DNA of 64,000 bases from an uncultured Campylobacterales bacterium. Its GTDB lineage: Bacteria > Campylobacterota > Campylobacteria > Campylobacterales > Arcobacteraceae. The stretch spans positions 124,001 to 188,000 of the forward strand of contig CANNFB010000001.1 in NCBI GenBank assembly GCA_947503785.1. Reading direction: 5' to 3'. Below are positions 44,560-52,724 of the stretch, in pieces. The notes below the pieces were generated by a model. That model made no database searches. It saw only the letters and a program-made list of their open reading frames with translations, and was not told the origin of the DNA. Both the position numbers and the translations under genes were made by a program. Positions within the stretch are counted from its first letter, which is position 1; each line of letters starts with the position of its first letter.

Positions 44560-45387
44560 ATGCAAGTAGGAAACAACTCTCAAATAAACGCAGATGTATA
44601 CTTAAATGCCAATCAATCATTAAATAGAATTGCAACAGGTATTACATTAAATCAAGCAAGCGATGATGCTTCAAGTTTGGCAATATCAAATAACTTACAA
44701 GTACAAGCAAATGGATATACACAAGCTATTGAAAATAGTAATTCAGCAATAGCACTAACTCAAATAGCAGATGGAGCTACCAAAGAACAATCAAATATAT
44801 TAGATAATGTAAAAGAAAAACTATTGCAGGCCTCAACTGATACAACAAGCCAAGAAGGTCGAGATGCTATTTTGAAAGATGTAAAAGGTTTACTAGAACA
44901 ATTTGACAATATTGCTAGTAGTACAAACTATAATGGTAATACTTTATTACAAAATACACAAACAGATAATAGTGTAAGTAATGATTTACAATTTCAATCA
45001 GGAAATGAAAATGCAGATATTATAGACTCAGAAGGAGTTCAATCAAATACCCAAGGTCTAGGACTAAGTGGTCTTTTAAATCAAGATGCAAGTACTTTTA
45101 GCTCTAGTGATGCTAGAAGTTTTTTAGATGCTGTTGATGGTGCTATTAGTGGATTAAATGACATTAGAGGTGAATTTGGAGCAGTTGGTAATCAATTAGA
45201 AAGTTCAACAAGAAACTTACTAACGCAAAAAAATCAAACAATTGAAGCTAATTCTGTATTTGATACTGATTATGCAAAAGAATCAGCTAACTTTTCTAAA
45301 CAAAATGTTTTAGCACAAATTGGAGCTTTTGCATCAGCGCAAGCTAATAATATAAATCAACAAACTGTTGGAAGATTATTAACTTAA
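44560..45387 (+). CDS. Short flagellin
   Basis: The 275-residue protein carries the flagellin D0/D1 segments: NQSLNRIATGITLNQASDDA near the start, ALTQIADGATKEQSNILDNV, then SSTNYNGNTLLQN, and the C-terminal NFSKQNVLAQIGAFASAQAN. The variable centre is very short, and the first 15 or so residues (MQVGNNSQINADVYLNA) differ from the common MGFRINTN start. AAGGAG precedes the ATG. I see no sigma-54 (GG-N10-GC) or sigma-28 box upstream; a TACAAT is 25 bases before the ATG. The gene stands apart from any flagellar cluster in the window. Confidence 0.9.
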   Translation: MQVGNNSQINADVYLNANQSLNRIATGITLNQASDDASSLAISNNLQVQANGYTQAIENSNSAIALTQIADGATKEQSNILDNVKEKLLQASTDTTSQEGRDAILKDVKGLLEQFDNIASSTNYNGNTLLQNTQTDNSVSNDLQFQSGNENADIIDSEGVQSNTQGLGLSGLLNQDASTFSSSDARSFLDAVDGAISGLNDIRGEFGAVGNQLESSTRNLLTQKNQTIEANSVFDTDYAKESANFSKQNVLAQIGAFASAQANNINQQTVGRLLT

Positions 45388-45391
45388 TAGA

Positions 45392-45421
45392 TTTTAACTC
45401 AAGTTTAACCTTGAGTTAAAA
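45392..45421. terminator. Terminator between flagellin and the glycine-zipper gene
   Basis: TTTTAACTCAAG pairs perfectly with CTTGAGTTAAAA around a 6-base loop. The right arm contains the stop codon of the minus-strand glycine-zipper gene. It can end transcription of both convergent genes. Confidence 0.8.
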
Positions 45422-45979
45422 GTTTATTGTTTCAGTGATTCTTATTCTATTTTTTCTATGATTTGAAAATTTATGAAACTCTCTATTTTTATAAACAAAG
45501 TAGTTTTTATAGCCTACTAAAACTTTTTGCTTTCTTCTTTTTTTGTGTTTTTTATATCTATTATGATTATCATTATAATCTCTATATCCACTGTTCTGAG
45601 CATAGTTAGTATTGTCATATCTTGAATGATTAGCTATTGAAGCACCTAATAAACCACCTACAATTTTTGCAGCTGTTTTACCATTACCTTTTCCTATTTG
45701 ATTTCCAAGAATAACACCAATTGTTCCACCAACAATAGTATCTAATCCAATGTTATTTGATGAATTTGAAGAATAGTTATTAGTATTATAATTTGATTCA
45801 TAGTCGTCAGAATAATCACTTCTATAATAATTAGAATCATTATATCTGTTATAATTTTCATTATGTCTATATTCATAAACAGGCTCACTATGTGTTACAT
45901 GGGCATGAAAATAAGTTGTATGTTGTTTTGCAAAAGCAAAAGAGCCACACATTAAAATTGATAGTAAAATCTTATTCAT
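45416..45979 (-). CDS. Glycine-zipper protein, 17 kDa surface antigen type
   Basis: This 187-residue exported protein has a signal peptide (MNKILLSILMCGSFAFA). A Tyr/Asn/Ser/Asp-rich stretch (about 30-75) follows, then a glycine-zipper 2TM segment (TIVGGTIGVILGNQIGKGNG, KIVGGLLGASIANHS) and a basic tail (RYKKHKKRRKQKVLVG). Such proteins sit at the outer membrane in other bacteria, with unclear function. AAAAGGAG precedes the ATG. It is monocistronic. Confidence 0.75.
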   Translation of the reverse strand: MNKILLSILMCGSFAFAKQHTTYFHAHVTHSEPVYEYRHNENYNRYNDSNYYRSDYSDDYESNYNTNNYSSNSSNNIGLDTIVGGTIGVILGNQIGKGNGKTAAKIVGGLLGASIANHSRYDNTNYAQNSGYRDYNDNHNRYKKHKKRRKQKVLVGYKNYFVYKNREFHKFSNHRKNRIRITETINF

Positions 45980-46048
45980 TTTGAACTCCTTTTGTAATTA
46001 AACTAAAAGAAGTATATTTTTAAATAGTGAACTTATTGTGAAGATTTC

Positions 46049-46396
46049 TTACTTTAATTTTCCAAAAACTTTATACTTTTCCCAATAAATATCTAAAGCT
46101 TCATTTAACTTTTCATCACTTAGTTTAGTCTTTCTTTTTATCCCAAATCTTTTAATAAAAGCTTCAGGCATAATCGTCATATCTTTATCTGGTTTTTTTA
46201 AATATGTAAACATAGATTTTTTGACATTTGTTTCACTACTATATTTTAATAAATATCTATAAAAATACTTATCAATTGATACAGGAAGTTTTCTATGACA
46301 TTTTATACAATTTTTTTGATATACAGTTTTTTTCTTAGCAGCTTGCAAAGAAGAAAAAGAAGCAAGAAGAATAACTACTAATATTAGCTTTACCAT
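46049..46396 (-). CDS. Small exported c-type heme protein
   Basis: The 115-residue protein begins with a signal peptide (1-19) and has one heme-binding site, CIKCH. The rest is basic (Lys-rich) and ends in YWEKYKVFGKLK. A GGAGG ribosome binding site lies before the ATG, inside the end of the kinase gene. It is the last gene of the DUF1104, regulator, kinase, cytochrome set. A single-heme cytochrome is likely; a Met ligand could come from MTIMPEA. Confidence 0.72.
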   Translation of the reverse strand: MVKLILVVILLASFSSLQAAKKKTVYQKNCIKCHRKLPVSIDKYFYRYLLKYSSETNVKKSMFTYLKKPDKDMTIMPEAFIKRFGIKRKTKLSDEKLNEALDIYWEKYKVFGKLK

Positions 46397-47559
46397 ATTA
46401 CCTCCACTTTAGTTCCTTTATTAAGTTCAGACTCTACTTTAATATCTAGCTTATATTCTTTTGCTATTAAGGAGACGATATTAAGGCCTATTCCAAAGCC
46501 TCCAACACTTTTATCAAACCTTGCATATCTTTCAAAAAGATTTGACAGGTTTTCTTTACTCATACCTTTTCCTGTATCTTCTATACTTAAGAGCTTATCA
46601 TCTATCATAACTGTTATTGTTCCTGCTATTTTATTATATTTGATTGCATTTGAAATTATATTATCTATTAGTTTTGAAATCTTCTTTACATCTGTGTTTA
46701 GATAAATATTTTCTTTTATATTAAGTACAAAATTTATTTTTTTTATAGTTGCTAAACTTTTAAAGTATTCAACTCTTTGCTCTAAAATATTTGATAAGTT
46801 TAGCTTTTCATTTTGAGATATGATTTTATTATTTAGTGTTAAAAATGTCAAATCTTCGTAAATATTTGAAATTGTTTTAGCACCAATATCAATACGATTT
46901 ATTTTTCTAGCTAACTTATCATCTAAATCATCTTTATTTATCATTTCAATATTTGTAATAATTGCAGAAACAGGAGTATTTAACTCATGTGTAGTATCTT
47001 TTATAAATCTATCTAATAAATGCAAAGCATCTCTCATAGGTTTTAAAAATAGTTTTGAAATAAAATACCCAATTATCAGCATAAAAATAAAGGCAATAAA
47101 AGAGTAGGTAATAATTTCACCTTTAACTCCAACAAACCATAAATTATCATCAGGAACTTCTATAATAATATACTTTGTACCCAAATAATATGATTCAGGT
47201 TCTTCAATAAAATGAATCATTTTTTTTGAAATATATGCAACTTTATCAAAGTGTACATCTTTTGATTTTAAAGTTGAGAAAATTAAATTTTTATCGCTAT
47301 CAAAAATAGCTGAATTAAACTTTTCATCTCTTGGATAATATTTATATTTATCGAAATTTACATGTAAATCTTTTAATTTGAAAATAAAATCATTTGAATA
47401 TTCTTGAAGTATGTGACGTTTTTCTTGCAGCATTAAATCTTTTTGAAACTTGTAATATGTAAAAGAAATACCACCAATTATTACAAGAACTAAAAAAGAG
47501 TAGAGAAGACTAAATCCTAAAAGGGTTCTAGCTTCGCTCTTGGTTAAATCGATATCCAA
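46390..47559 (-). CDS. Sensor histidine kinase
   Basis: This kinase of about 389 residues has two transmembrane helices (about 15-35 and 145-165) enclosing a periplasmic sensor of roughly 110 residues. It has the HisKA motif FIKDTTHELNTPVSAII and an HATPase domain with DNIISNAIKYN, EDTGKGMS and GFGIGLNIV. The frame can start at an upstream TTG, but this TTG gives MDIDLTKSEARTLL, which resembles relatives. It overlaps the regulator gene by 32 bases. It pairs with that regulator. The signal is unknown; the cytochrome gene downstream suggests a redox link. Confidence 0.85.
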   Translation of the reverse strand: MDIDLTKSEARTLLGFSLLYSFLVLVIIGGISFTYYKFQKDLMLQEKRHILQEYSNDFIFKLKDLHVNFDKYKYYPRDEKFNSAIFDSDKNLIFSTLKSKDVHFDKVAYISKKMIHFIEEPESYYLGTKYIIIEVPDDNLWFVGVKGEIITYSFIAFIFMLIIGYFISKLFLKPMRDALHLLDRFIKDTTHELNTPVSAIITNIEMINKDDLDDKLARKINRIDIGAKTISNIYEDLTFLTLNNKIISQNEKLNLSNILEQRVEYFKSLATIKKINFVLNIKENIYLNTDVKKISKLIDNIISNAIKYNKIAGTITVMIDDKLLSIEDTGKGMSKENLSNLFERYARFDKSVGGFGIGLNIVSLIAKEYKLDIKVESELNKGTKVEVIW

Positions 47560-48202
47560 GCTTTTTAAGACTAACAATTTTATCTTTTCCTAATACCTTT
47601 CTAAGGTTTTTTATATAAGTTCTTAAAGAATTATCACTATATTCTTCATCATATTCCCAAACATAGTCATATATTCTATCATGGACTAAAAGTTCATTTG
47701 GATGTTGTAAAAAAAACTTTAAAAGTTTTAATTCTTTAAAGTTAAGTTTTACAACTTCGCCATTTGATACAAGCTCATTTGCAATTGAATCAAAAGTAAT
47801 ATTTTCATCAATTTTAATCAAATCATTTTTTACAGAAAATTCTCTTTTTATTATAGTTTGCACTCTTATTAGAAGCTCTTTTAAGGCAAATGGTTTTCTA
47901 ATATAATCATCACAACCACTTGCATAGCCCTCTTCTAGTGAATCCATTGAGTTTAATGATGTGATAAAAATAGCAGGGGTAGTATTTCCTTCTTTTCTTA
48001 TCTCTTTTAAAACTTCAAAACCATTCATAGTAGGAACATTTACATCTAAAAGCAGCAAATCAAAGCTATTTTCATAAATTGAAGAAATAGCATCCTCTCC
48101 GTCATAAACAGAAACTATTTCATAGCCTTCTTCTTCGAAATATTCAACAACAGTTTCATTTAAAGTCAGGTCATCTTCTAGTAATAATAATTTAGTTTTC
48201 AT
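47528..48202 (-). CDS. OmpR-family response regulator
   Basis: This 224-residue regulator has an intact receiver: acidic LLEDD, phospho-acceptor in LLLDVNVPTMNG and the Lys in IRKPF. A winged-helix domain follows (LRTYIKNLRKVLG, ending LGYRFNQERS). It overlaps both the upstream DUF1104 gene (TAATG) and the kinase gene downstream, so all are translated as one unit. It probably controls this operon or genes near it. Confidence 0.88.
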   Translation of the reverse strand: MKTKLLLLEDDLTLNETVVEYFEEEGYEIVSVYDGEDAISSIYENSFDLLLLDVNVPTMNGFEVLKEIRKEGNTTPAIFITSLNSMDSLEEGYASGCDDYIRKPFALKELLIRVQTIIKREFSVKNDLIKIDENITFDSIANELVSNGEVVKLNFKELKLLKFFLQHPNELLVHDRIYDYVWEYDEEYSDNSLRTYIKNLRKVLGKDKIVSLKKLGYRFNQERS

Positions 48203-48420
48203 TATTTATTTAACTTTGGTAAATTATTTTCATAAGAATTTTTCTCACTTACACTCATAGTTGCAACTCTTGATTTTAATTCTTGTACAAATTGTTTTTT
48301 ATTTTCAGCCTTTACATAGCCCATGATTGCTATTAGTTCTTGAGTACTCATTTCTGAATAATCAACCTTTGCAAAAACAAAACTAATCATAAGTAAAAAT
48401 AATATTAATGTCTTTTTCAT
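48202..48420 (-). CDS. DUF1104 family periplasmic protein
   Basis: The 72-residue protein has a signal peptide (MKKTLILFLLMISFVFA) and then the DUF1104 pattern VDYSEMSTQELIAIMGYV and KKQFVQELKSRVATMS, found mainly in Campylobacterota. It is predicted to be a small helical periplasmic protein of unknown function. It heads the operon with the regulator and kinase genes, and could be a periplasmic accessory of that signalling pair (inferred). Confidence 0.8.
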   Translation of the reverse strand: MKKTLILFLLMISFVFAKVDYSEMSTQELIAIMGYVKAENKKQFVQELKSRVATMSVSEKNSYENNLPKLNK

Positions 48421-48456
48421 TTCTTATACTTTTTTATTTTTATTATTATTGTAGCA

Positions 48457-48479
48457 TAACAACTGTGTAATAATTGTTA
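48457..48479. promoter_or_regulatory. Inverted repeat near the DUF1104 operon promoter
   Basis: TAACAA and TTGTTA flank an 11-base spacer, centred just upstream of a minus-strand TACAAT (48448-48453). An operator for a dimeric regulator is possible, and the operon's own OmpR-type regulator is a candidate. The arms are only six bases. Confidence 0.3.
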
Positions 48480-48532
48480 AACGCCTAAGTATAGCAAAAG
48501 TAGCGTCTTTATATCAATAAAATAGCCCTTTC

Positions 48533-48557
48533 ATAGCATCTTAATAATATATGCTAT
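48533..48557. terminator. Weak hairpin in the divergent spacer
   Basis: ATAGCAT pairs with ATGCTAT across an 11-base loop and is followed by T6 on the plus strand. It does not follow any gene end I can define, so it may instead be a leader element. It is followed by a perfect tandem of two TTACTCTTTT units (48561-48580). Confidence 0.3.
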
Positions 48558-48560
48558 TTT

Positions 48561-48580
48561 TTACTCTTTTTTACTCTTTT
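48561..48580 (+). repeat. Ten-base tandem repeat, two copies
   Basis: Two exact head-to-tail copies of TTACTCTTTT. They lie about 90 bases upstream of the HTH-protein gene. A tandem this short can arise by chance in T-rich sequence. Confidence 0.4.
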
Positions 48581-48628
48581 TCTTCATTTTTTAATGACAC
48601 AGTAAGTAAAAAGTTTTCTTGATTATGT

Positions 48629-48634
48629 ATAATA
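48629..48634 (+). promoter_or_regulatory. Putative -10 box for the HTH-protein gene
   Basis: TATAAT lies 36 bases before the ATG, followed by an AT-alternating stretch and AGGAT just before the gene. No clear -35 is seen. Confidence 0.45.
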
Positions 48635-48670
48635 TATATATAGAAAGAGATTTTAGATTTAGGATAAATC

Positions 48671-49441
48671 ATGACACAAGTAGGAAAACTTTTTAATAAC
48701 ATACCTTATTTAGTAAGAGATATTGATAATATATATAAAGACATCGAGTATGTTGAAAAAACTATAAATATTTTACTAGAAAAATATTCTATAAAAGTTG
48801 AAAACATTATAAATGTTTTTTCAAATAATAGAGATAATCTATTGCATTTTCATATTGTAATTAAAACAAATATGCCAAAAGAAAATCTTTGTTTAAAATA
48901 TGAAGATGAAGATATTGAGTTTACATTTGAAGAATACAAAGAATCTAAAACAAAAACTAAATATATAAACTCTTTTATGTTTCTTGAGACCTTCAAGCAT
49001 TTAAGTCAAAAAAACTTAGTTACTGTATTTGACGAAATGATTGGGTGTGATGGAAAAAAACTATTTATTTCAGTTCAAAAAGAGAACTTAAAACTATTTC
49101 AACCAAGTTCAAAACATTACTATTATAGAAATATATTAATTCTTAAAAAAGATATAGTTTGTAATACTGCTAATACATTTAATATAGATACTGAGGAATT
49201 ATATAAAGACTTACATCCAAATGTAATAAAACAAGTTTGTAAAGATTTAAATCTAACATATAAAAAGCTATCTTATGAGTTAGGTTATAAACCTGATACT
49301 ATAAATAAAGCAGCCTCTACGGGAAAAGTAAGTGATCAATTAAGTAAAGCTATTGAACTTTATTTAGAAAACCTAAGATTAAAAGAGCAACTAAAAGATT
49401 TTGATGTGATTAAACAAACACTACAAAATGTTATAGTTTAA
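48671..49441 (+). CDS. Protein with a C-terminal helix-turn-helix domain
   Basis: This 256-residue soluble protein has an unrecognised N-terminal region (about 1-180) and a C-terminal XRE-like HTH (about 188-240; VCKDLNLTYKKLSYELGYKP and NKAASTGKVSDQLSKAIELY), ending in a leucine-rich helix. The HTH suggests DNA binding. No ligand domain is recognised. Its divergent neighbour is the DUF1104 operon. AGGAT precedes the ATG. Confidence 0.7.
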   Translation: MTQVGKLFNNIPYLVRDIDNIYKDIEYVEKTINILLEKYSIKVENIINVFSNNRDNLLHFHIVIKTNMPKENLCLKYEDEDIEFTFEEYKESKTKTKYINSFMFLETFKHLSQKNLVTVFDEMIGCDGKKLFISVQKENLKLFQPSSKHYYYRNILILKKDIVCNTANTFNIDTEELYKDLHPNVIKQVCKDLNLTYKKLSYELGYKPDTINKAASTGKVSDQLSKAIELYLENLRLKEQLKDFDVIKQTLQNVIV

Positions 49442-49490
49442 GCTTTTCTAAATATAATTTTACTACAATCAAACGAAAAAAAGAGTCTGA

Positions 49491-49790
49491 ATGTACAAAA
49501 ACCTATTAGCATTAACAGCCGTAGCCCTAGTTTTTACAGGATGTTGGTCAGAAAAACCAGAAGAGAAATGGTATTCTTTTATTTATCCAGATAAAACAAA
49601 TAGCAAAAGAAGCCTTAAAAGCCCAGTATTTTTCAACACTTTGCAAAAGTGTCAAGAAGAATCAAAAAATCAATTAGCAATTCTTAAACTTTCAGATATT
49701 GGTACATATAAATGTGGTCTTAATTGTGAGTTCCATGATGGAATGAAACTTGAAGTTTGTGAAAAAATGCTAGCTGCTCCGGTAAAATAG
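49491..49790 (+). CDS. Small lipoprotein
   Basis: This 99-residue protein has a lipoprotein signal peptide with lipobox LVFTGC (Cys18) followed by WSEKPEEKWYSFIYPD. The mature part has four cysteines spaced like two disulfides (KCQEE, YKCGLNCEF, EVCEK). I do not recognise the family. It is monocistronic and followed by a perfect hairpin that overlaps its stop. Confidence 0.7.
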   Translation: MYKNLLALTAVALVFTGCWSEKPEEKWYSFIYPDKTNSKRSLKSPVFFNTLQKCQEESKNQLAILKLSDIGTYKCGLNCEFHDGMKLEVCEKMLAAPVK

Positions 49791-49810
49791 TAAATCTTTT
49801 ACTATTTTAC
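49782..49810. terminator. Hairpin overlapping the small lipoprotein stop
   Basis: GTAAAATAGTAAA pairs perfectly with TTTACTATTTTAC around a 3-base loop; the left arm contains the TAG stop. A second palindrome, of 12-base A/T arms, follows at 49819-49842 and ends in T6. One or both probably terminate the lipoprotein transcript. Confidence 0.6.
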
Positions 49811-49890
49811 AATCTCTTAAAAAATAATTTAAATTATTTTTTATACTCTTTATGATATAACTCTTATTATTATTAAAAATAGGAATATAA

Positions 49891-50547
49891 ATGAAAGAGT
49901 TAAAGTACTTAAATGTACTATATATATCAAATGATTTTACTCAAAACACTACTATAGAATATCTAAATATCAATGCTAAAGAATTTTTTATAACATATAA
50001 TCTTAATGATGCAACTAATGTATTAAATACAAAAAAAATAAATATCATATTATCAGAACACAATAACATTCAATACTTTAAAGAAATTAGAAAAAAAAAT
50101 GAAAGAATCCAAATTATAATTGCAAGTAAATTAATAGAACATTTACATTTAATTGAAGCTATGAAAATAAAACTTTTAAAATTCTTGCAAATGCCAATAA
50201 CAAAAGAAGAACTAATTGCTTCTTTAAAAACATGTATTCAAACTGATGATGCAAATAAATCAAATATTATAAACTTGCAAAATGGCTATGTTTATGATTA
50301 CTATAATCAAGTTCTCTTAAAAAACAAAAAAGTGATTTTATTATCCAAAAAAGAAAATGATTTTTTTAAATTTATGGTAAATAAAACAAATAATACAGTT
50401 ACATATAAAGAAATTAATGAAAATATTTGGCAAGGTTCAATGACACATGATGCACTTAGATCACTAGTAAAAGAATTGAGAAAAAAAACATATAAAGATT
50501 TAATCAAAAATATCTCTGGAATTGGCTATAGATTTAATTTAAATTAA
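49891..50547 (+). CDS. Atypical OmpR-type regulator with a degenerate receiver
   Basis: The 218-residue protein has the layout of a response regulator: an N-terminal receiver (1-115) and a C-terminal winged helix (about 135-216; SMTHDALRSLVKELRKKTYK, ending ISGIGYRFNLN). The receiver lacks key residues. The usual acidic pocket reads ISND, the phospho-acceptor position is Glu56 (IILSEHNN) instead of Asp, and the Lys before the final Pro is Gln100 (LQMP). It probably works without phosphorylation, with Glu56 possibly imitating the active state. No kinase gene is adjacent. AGGAA precedes the ATG. Confidence 0.8.
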   Translation: MKELKYLNVLYISNDFTQNTTIEYLNINAKEFFITYNLNDATNVLNTKKINIILSEHNNIQYFKEIRKKNERIQIIIASKLIEHLHLIEAMKIKLLKFLQMPITKEELIASLKTCIQTDDANKSNIINLQNGYVYDYYNQVLLKNKKVILLSKKENDFFKFMVNKTNNTVTYKEINENIWQGSMTHDALRSLVKELRKKTYKDLIKNISGIGYRFNLN

Positions 50548-50592
50548 GGTATTTATAGTAAAACTAAACTTATAAAATAAAGAAAGATTACT

Positions 50593-52365
50593 ATGAATAA
50601 ACACATATCCTTTAAATACATATTTAAACTACTTTTAGACAATAAAAAGCACCTTCTTGTTGGTCAGATTATTACTTTTATAGCTATTTTAATAAGTATT
50701 CCAATTCCTTTGATGCTTCCTATTTTAGTTGATGAAGTATTATTAAAAAAACCAGACTTCTTTGTAAGTACAATTAACGATACTTTAGGAATTGGCAATG
50801 CTTTTTACTATATTGCAATTGTAACTTTAGTAGTTATGCTACTAAGATTAATTCACTTCGTTTTTACCGTATTAATTACAAAGCTTTTTACATATATCTC
50901 AAAATATGTAACTTATAAATTAAGAGTAAAAGTATTAAGTCATTTAAAACTTGTAAATATGAATGAATATGAAAGTTTAGGTTCAGGTGCAATATCATCA
51001 AACCTAGTTACAGATATAAATACGCTTGATACTTTTATTATCTCAATTGCAAGTAAGTTTATAGCTTCAGTTTTAACTCTAATTGGAGTTGCTATTGTAA
51101 TAATAGCAATTGACCCAATATTAGGTTTAATGATTCTGTTTATTCAACCAATTATTATGCTTTTATCTAAAAAAATATCAAAAAAAACAGGTGCTTTGAA
51201 AAAAGAAGAAAACCAAGCAATTGAAGAATTTCAAGATAATGTAGGAGAAACACTAGATTTATTTGGACAAATTAAGGCTAGTAATAAAGAAGAATACTTC
51301 TTTGAAAAAGCTATAAAAAAAGCTAAAAACATTCAAATCACTTCAAATGAATACAATTATAAAAGTGTTGCCTATGAAAGATTGTCTTTTACTGTATTTT
51401 TAATTGTATTTGAAATCTTTAGAGCAACTGGTCTTATTTTAGTTGAATACAATGACTTATCAATTGGTATGATGTTTGCAATGTTTGGATATATCTGGTT
51501 TATAATGACTCCTGTTCAAGATATCTTATCTATTCAATACTCATACGCAAGTGCAAATGCTGCTATTTCTAGAATTAATAGAATTTTAGATTTAGATATT
51601 GAAAAAAGTGGAGATGAAGAACTTTGTGTTAAGAACAAAGAAGTTAATATCTCAATAAAAAACTTAGATTTTTCATATACTAAAGAAAAAAATATACTAG
51701 AGGATATCTCTTTAGATATAAAAAGTGCTGATAAAGTTGCTTTAATTGGTGCAAGTGGAAGTGGAAAAACAACACTAGCTCAAATAATCTCAGGTTTTTA
51801 CTCAAAAAAAAGTGGTGATATTTTTTATAATGGCATGAGTATTGAAAAACTTGATAAAAAAAGTTTGCGAGAAAATATATTTTTAGTACTTCAAATGCCA
51901 ATACTTTTTAATAATACATTAAAGTTTAATATCACAATGGGAAATGAAAACATAAGTGATGAGCAAATTCATAAAGCACTAAAAATAGCACAACTTGATG
52001 ATGTAATAACTAAAATGACAGATGGCTTAGAAACAATGGTAGGACGTCATGGTGTTAGATTAAGTGGAGGTCAAAGACAAAGGCTATCAATTGCTAGAAT
52101 GATTATAGCAGACCCTGCTGTTGTTATATTTGACGAATCAACATCTGCACTTGATGTTCATACAGAAGCAAAACTTTTTATAGCTTTAGAAGAAATATTA
52201 AAAAACAAAACAGTAATTACAATAGCCCATAGATTAAGTACAGTAAAAAATGCAAATATCATTTATGTTTTAGATGAAGGTAAAATAGTTCAAAGAGGTA
52301 ATCATAAAGAACTAGAAGAGGAAGAAGGTCATTATTTGGAGTTTGTTAAAAATCAATTAATTTAG
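50593..52365 (+). CDS. ABC-type exporter, fused permease and ATPase
   Basis: The 590-residue protein has six transmembrane helices (about 15-310) and an ATPase domain (about 340-585) with Walker A GASGSGKTT, signature RLSGGQRQRL, Walker B VVIFDES and D-loop SALD. It forms a dimer in the inner membrane, like MsbA or lipid/peptide exporters, and the substrate is unknown. It follows the degenerate regulator gene by 45 bases on the same strand, and that gene may regulate it. The rnpB 3' end lies 5 bases beyond its stop on the other strand. Confidence 0.88.
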   Translation: MNKHISFKYIFKLLLDNKKHLLVGQIITFIAILISIPIPLMLPILVDEVLLKKPDFFVSTINDTLGIGNAFYYIAIVTLVVMLLRLIHFVFTVLITKLFTYISKYVTYKLRVKVLSHLKLVNMNEYESLGSGAISSNLVTDINTLDTFIISIASKFIASVLTLIGVAIVIIAIDPILGLMILFIQPIIMLLSKKISKKTGALKKEENQAIEEFQDNVGETLDLFGQIKASNKEEYFFEKAIKKAKNIQITSNEYNYKSVAYERLSFTVFLIVFEIFRATGLILVEYNDLSIGMMFAMFGYIWFIMTPVQDILSIQYSYASANAAISRINRILDLDIEKSGDEELCVKNKEVNISIKNLDFSYTKEKNILEDISLDIKSADKVALIGASGSGKTTLAQIISGFYSKKSGDIFYNGMSIEKLDKKSLRENIFLVLQMPILFNNTLKFNITMGNENISDEQIHKALKIAQLDDVITKMTDGLETMVGRHGVRLSGGQRQRLSIARMIIADPAVVIFDESTSALDVHTEAKLFIALEEILKNKTVITIAHRLSTVKNANIIYVLDEGKIVQRGNHKELEEEEGHYLEFVKNQLI

Positions 52366-52370
52366 AAAAA

Positions 52371-52693
52371 AGGTAAGCTCATAAGCCGAGTTTTGTTTTA
52401 AAGACAATAATTTATCTAGCTACTAAATTACTTTAGTAGTCGAGCAAAGACCAAAAATGTGAAGTGAATACCAGGTCTTTTTGCTGCAAGTTGGGTTTAC
52501 AAAGCACTAATGATTGCTCAAAAGTCTGGTGAGCTCTTACCTCACCGTTTCACCATCACCGAAAAATCGGCTGTCTATTCTCTGTTGCACTATCCCTTAG
52601 GTTACCCTAGCCATCAATTAAATGGAACCATACTTCACTGCAGCCCGGACTTTCCTCTTGAATATTAAATTCAAGCTATTGTCAAGCTTACCT
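52371..52693 (-). ncRNA. rnpB: RNase P RNA, class A
   Basis: On the minus strand the RNA opens with AGGTAAGC, which pairs with GCTTACCT at the 3' end (stem P1). The 5' part contains GAGGAAAGTCCGGGCT and GCAGTGAAGTATGG, and the 3' part contains CAAAACTCGGCTTATGAGC, which are the universally conserved cores of bacterial RNase P RNA. Length is about 323 bases, short for class A, as peripheral helices are reduced. It processes tRNA 5' ends with the RnpA protein. Exact ends are judged from P1 and may be off by a few bases. It fills the whole spacer between the ABC exporter and lolA genes. Confidence 0.95.
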
Positions 52694-52700
52694 TTTGCGT

Positions 52701-52706
52701 ATTATA
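52701..52706 (-). promoter_or_regulatory. Putative -10 box for rnpB
   Basis: The minus strand reads GATATAATACGC; TATAAT ends 7 bases before the start of P1, the right distance for a transcript that begins at the mature or near-mature 5' end. Confidence 0.6.
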
Positions 52707-52724
52707 TCTAAGTTAGCTAAAAAT

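Noticed and set aside
48561-48580. Phase-variable repeat
   Set aside because: Only two copies of a 10-base unit lie outside any coding sequence, and no slippage-prone homopolymer tract is placed to switch a gene on or off.
51680-51901. Antisense open frame inside the ABC exporter gene
   Set aside because: It is a low-complexity shadow of the ATPase domain without a start signal.
52371-52724. Protein-coding gene in the 350-base spacer after the ABC exporter
   Set aside because: The conserved RNase P cores and the P1 pairing explain the whole spacer; no convincing reading frame exists.
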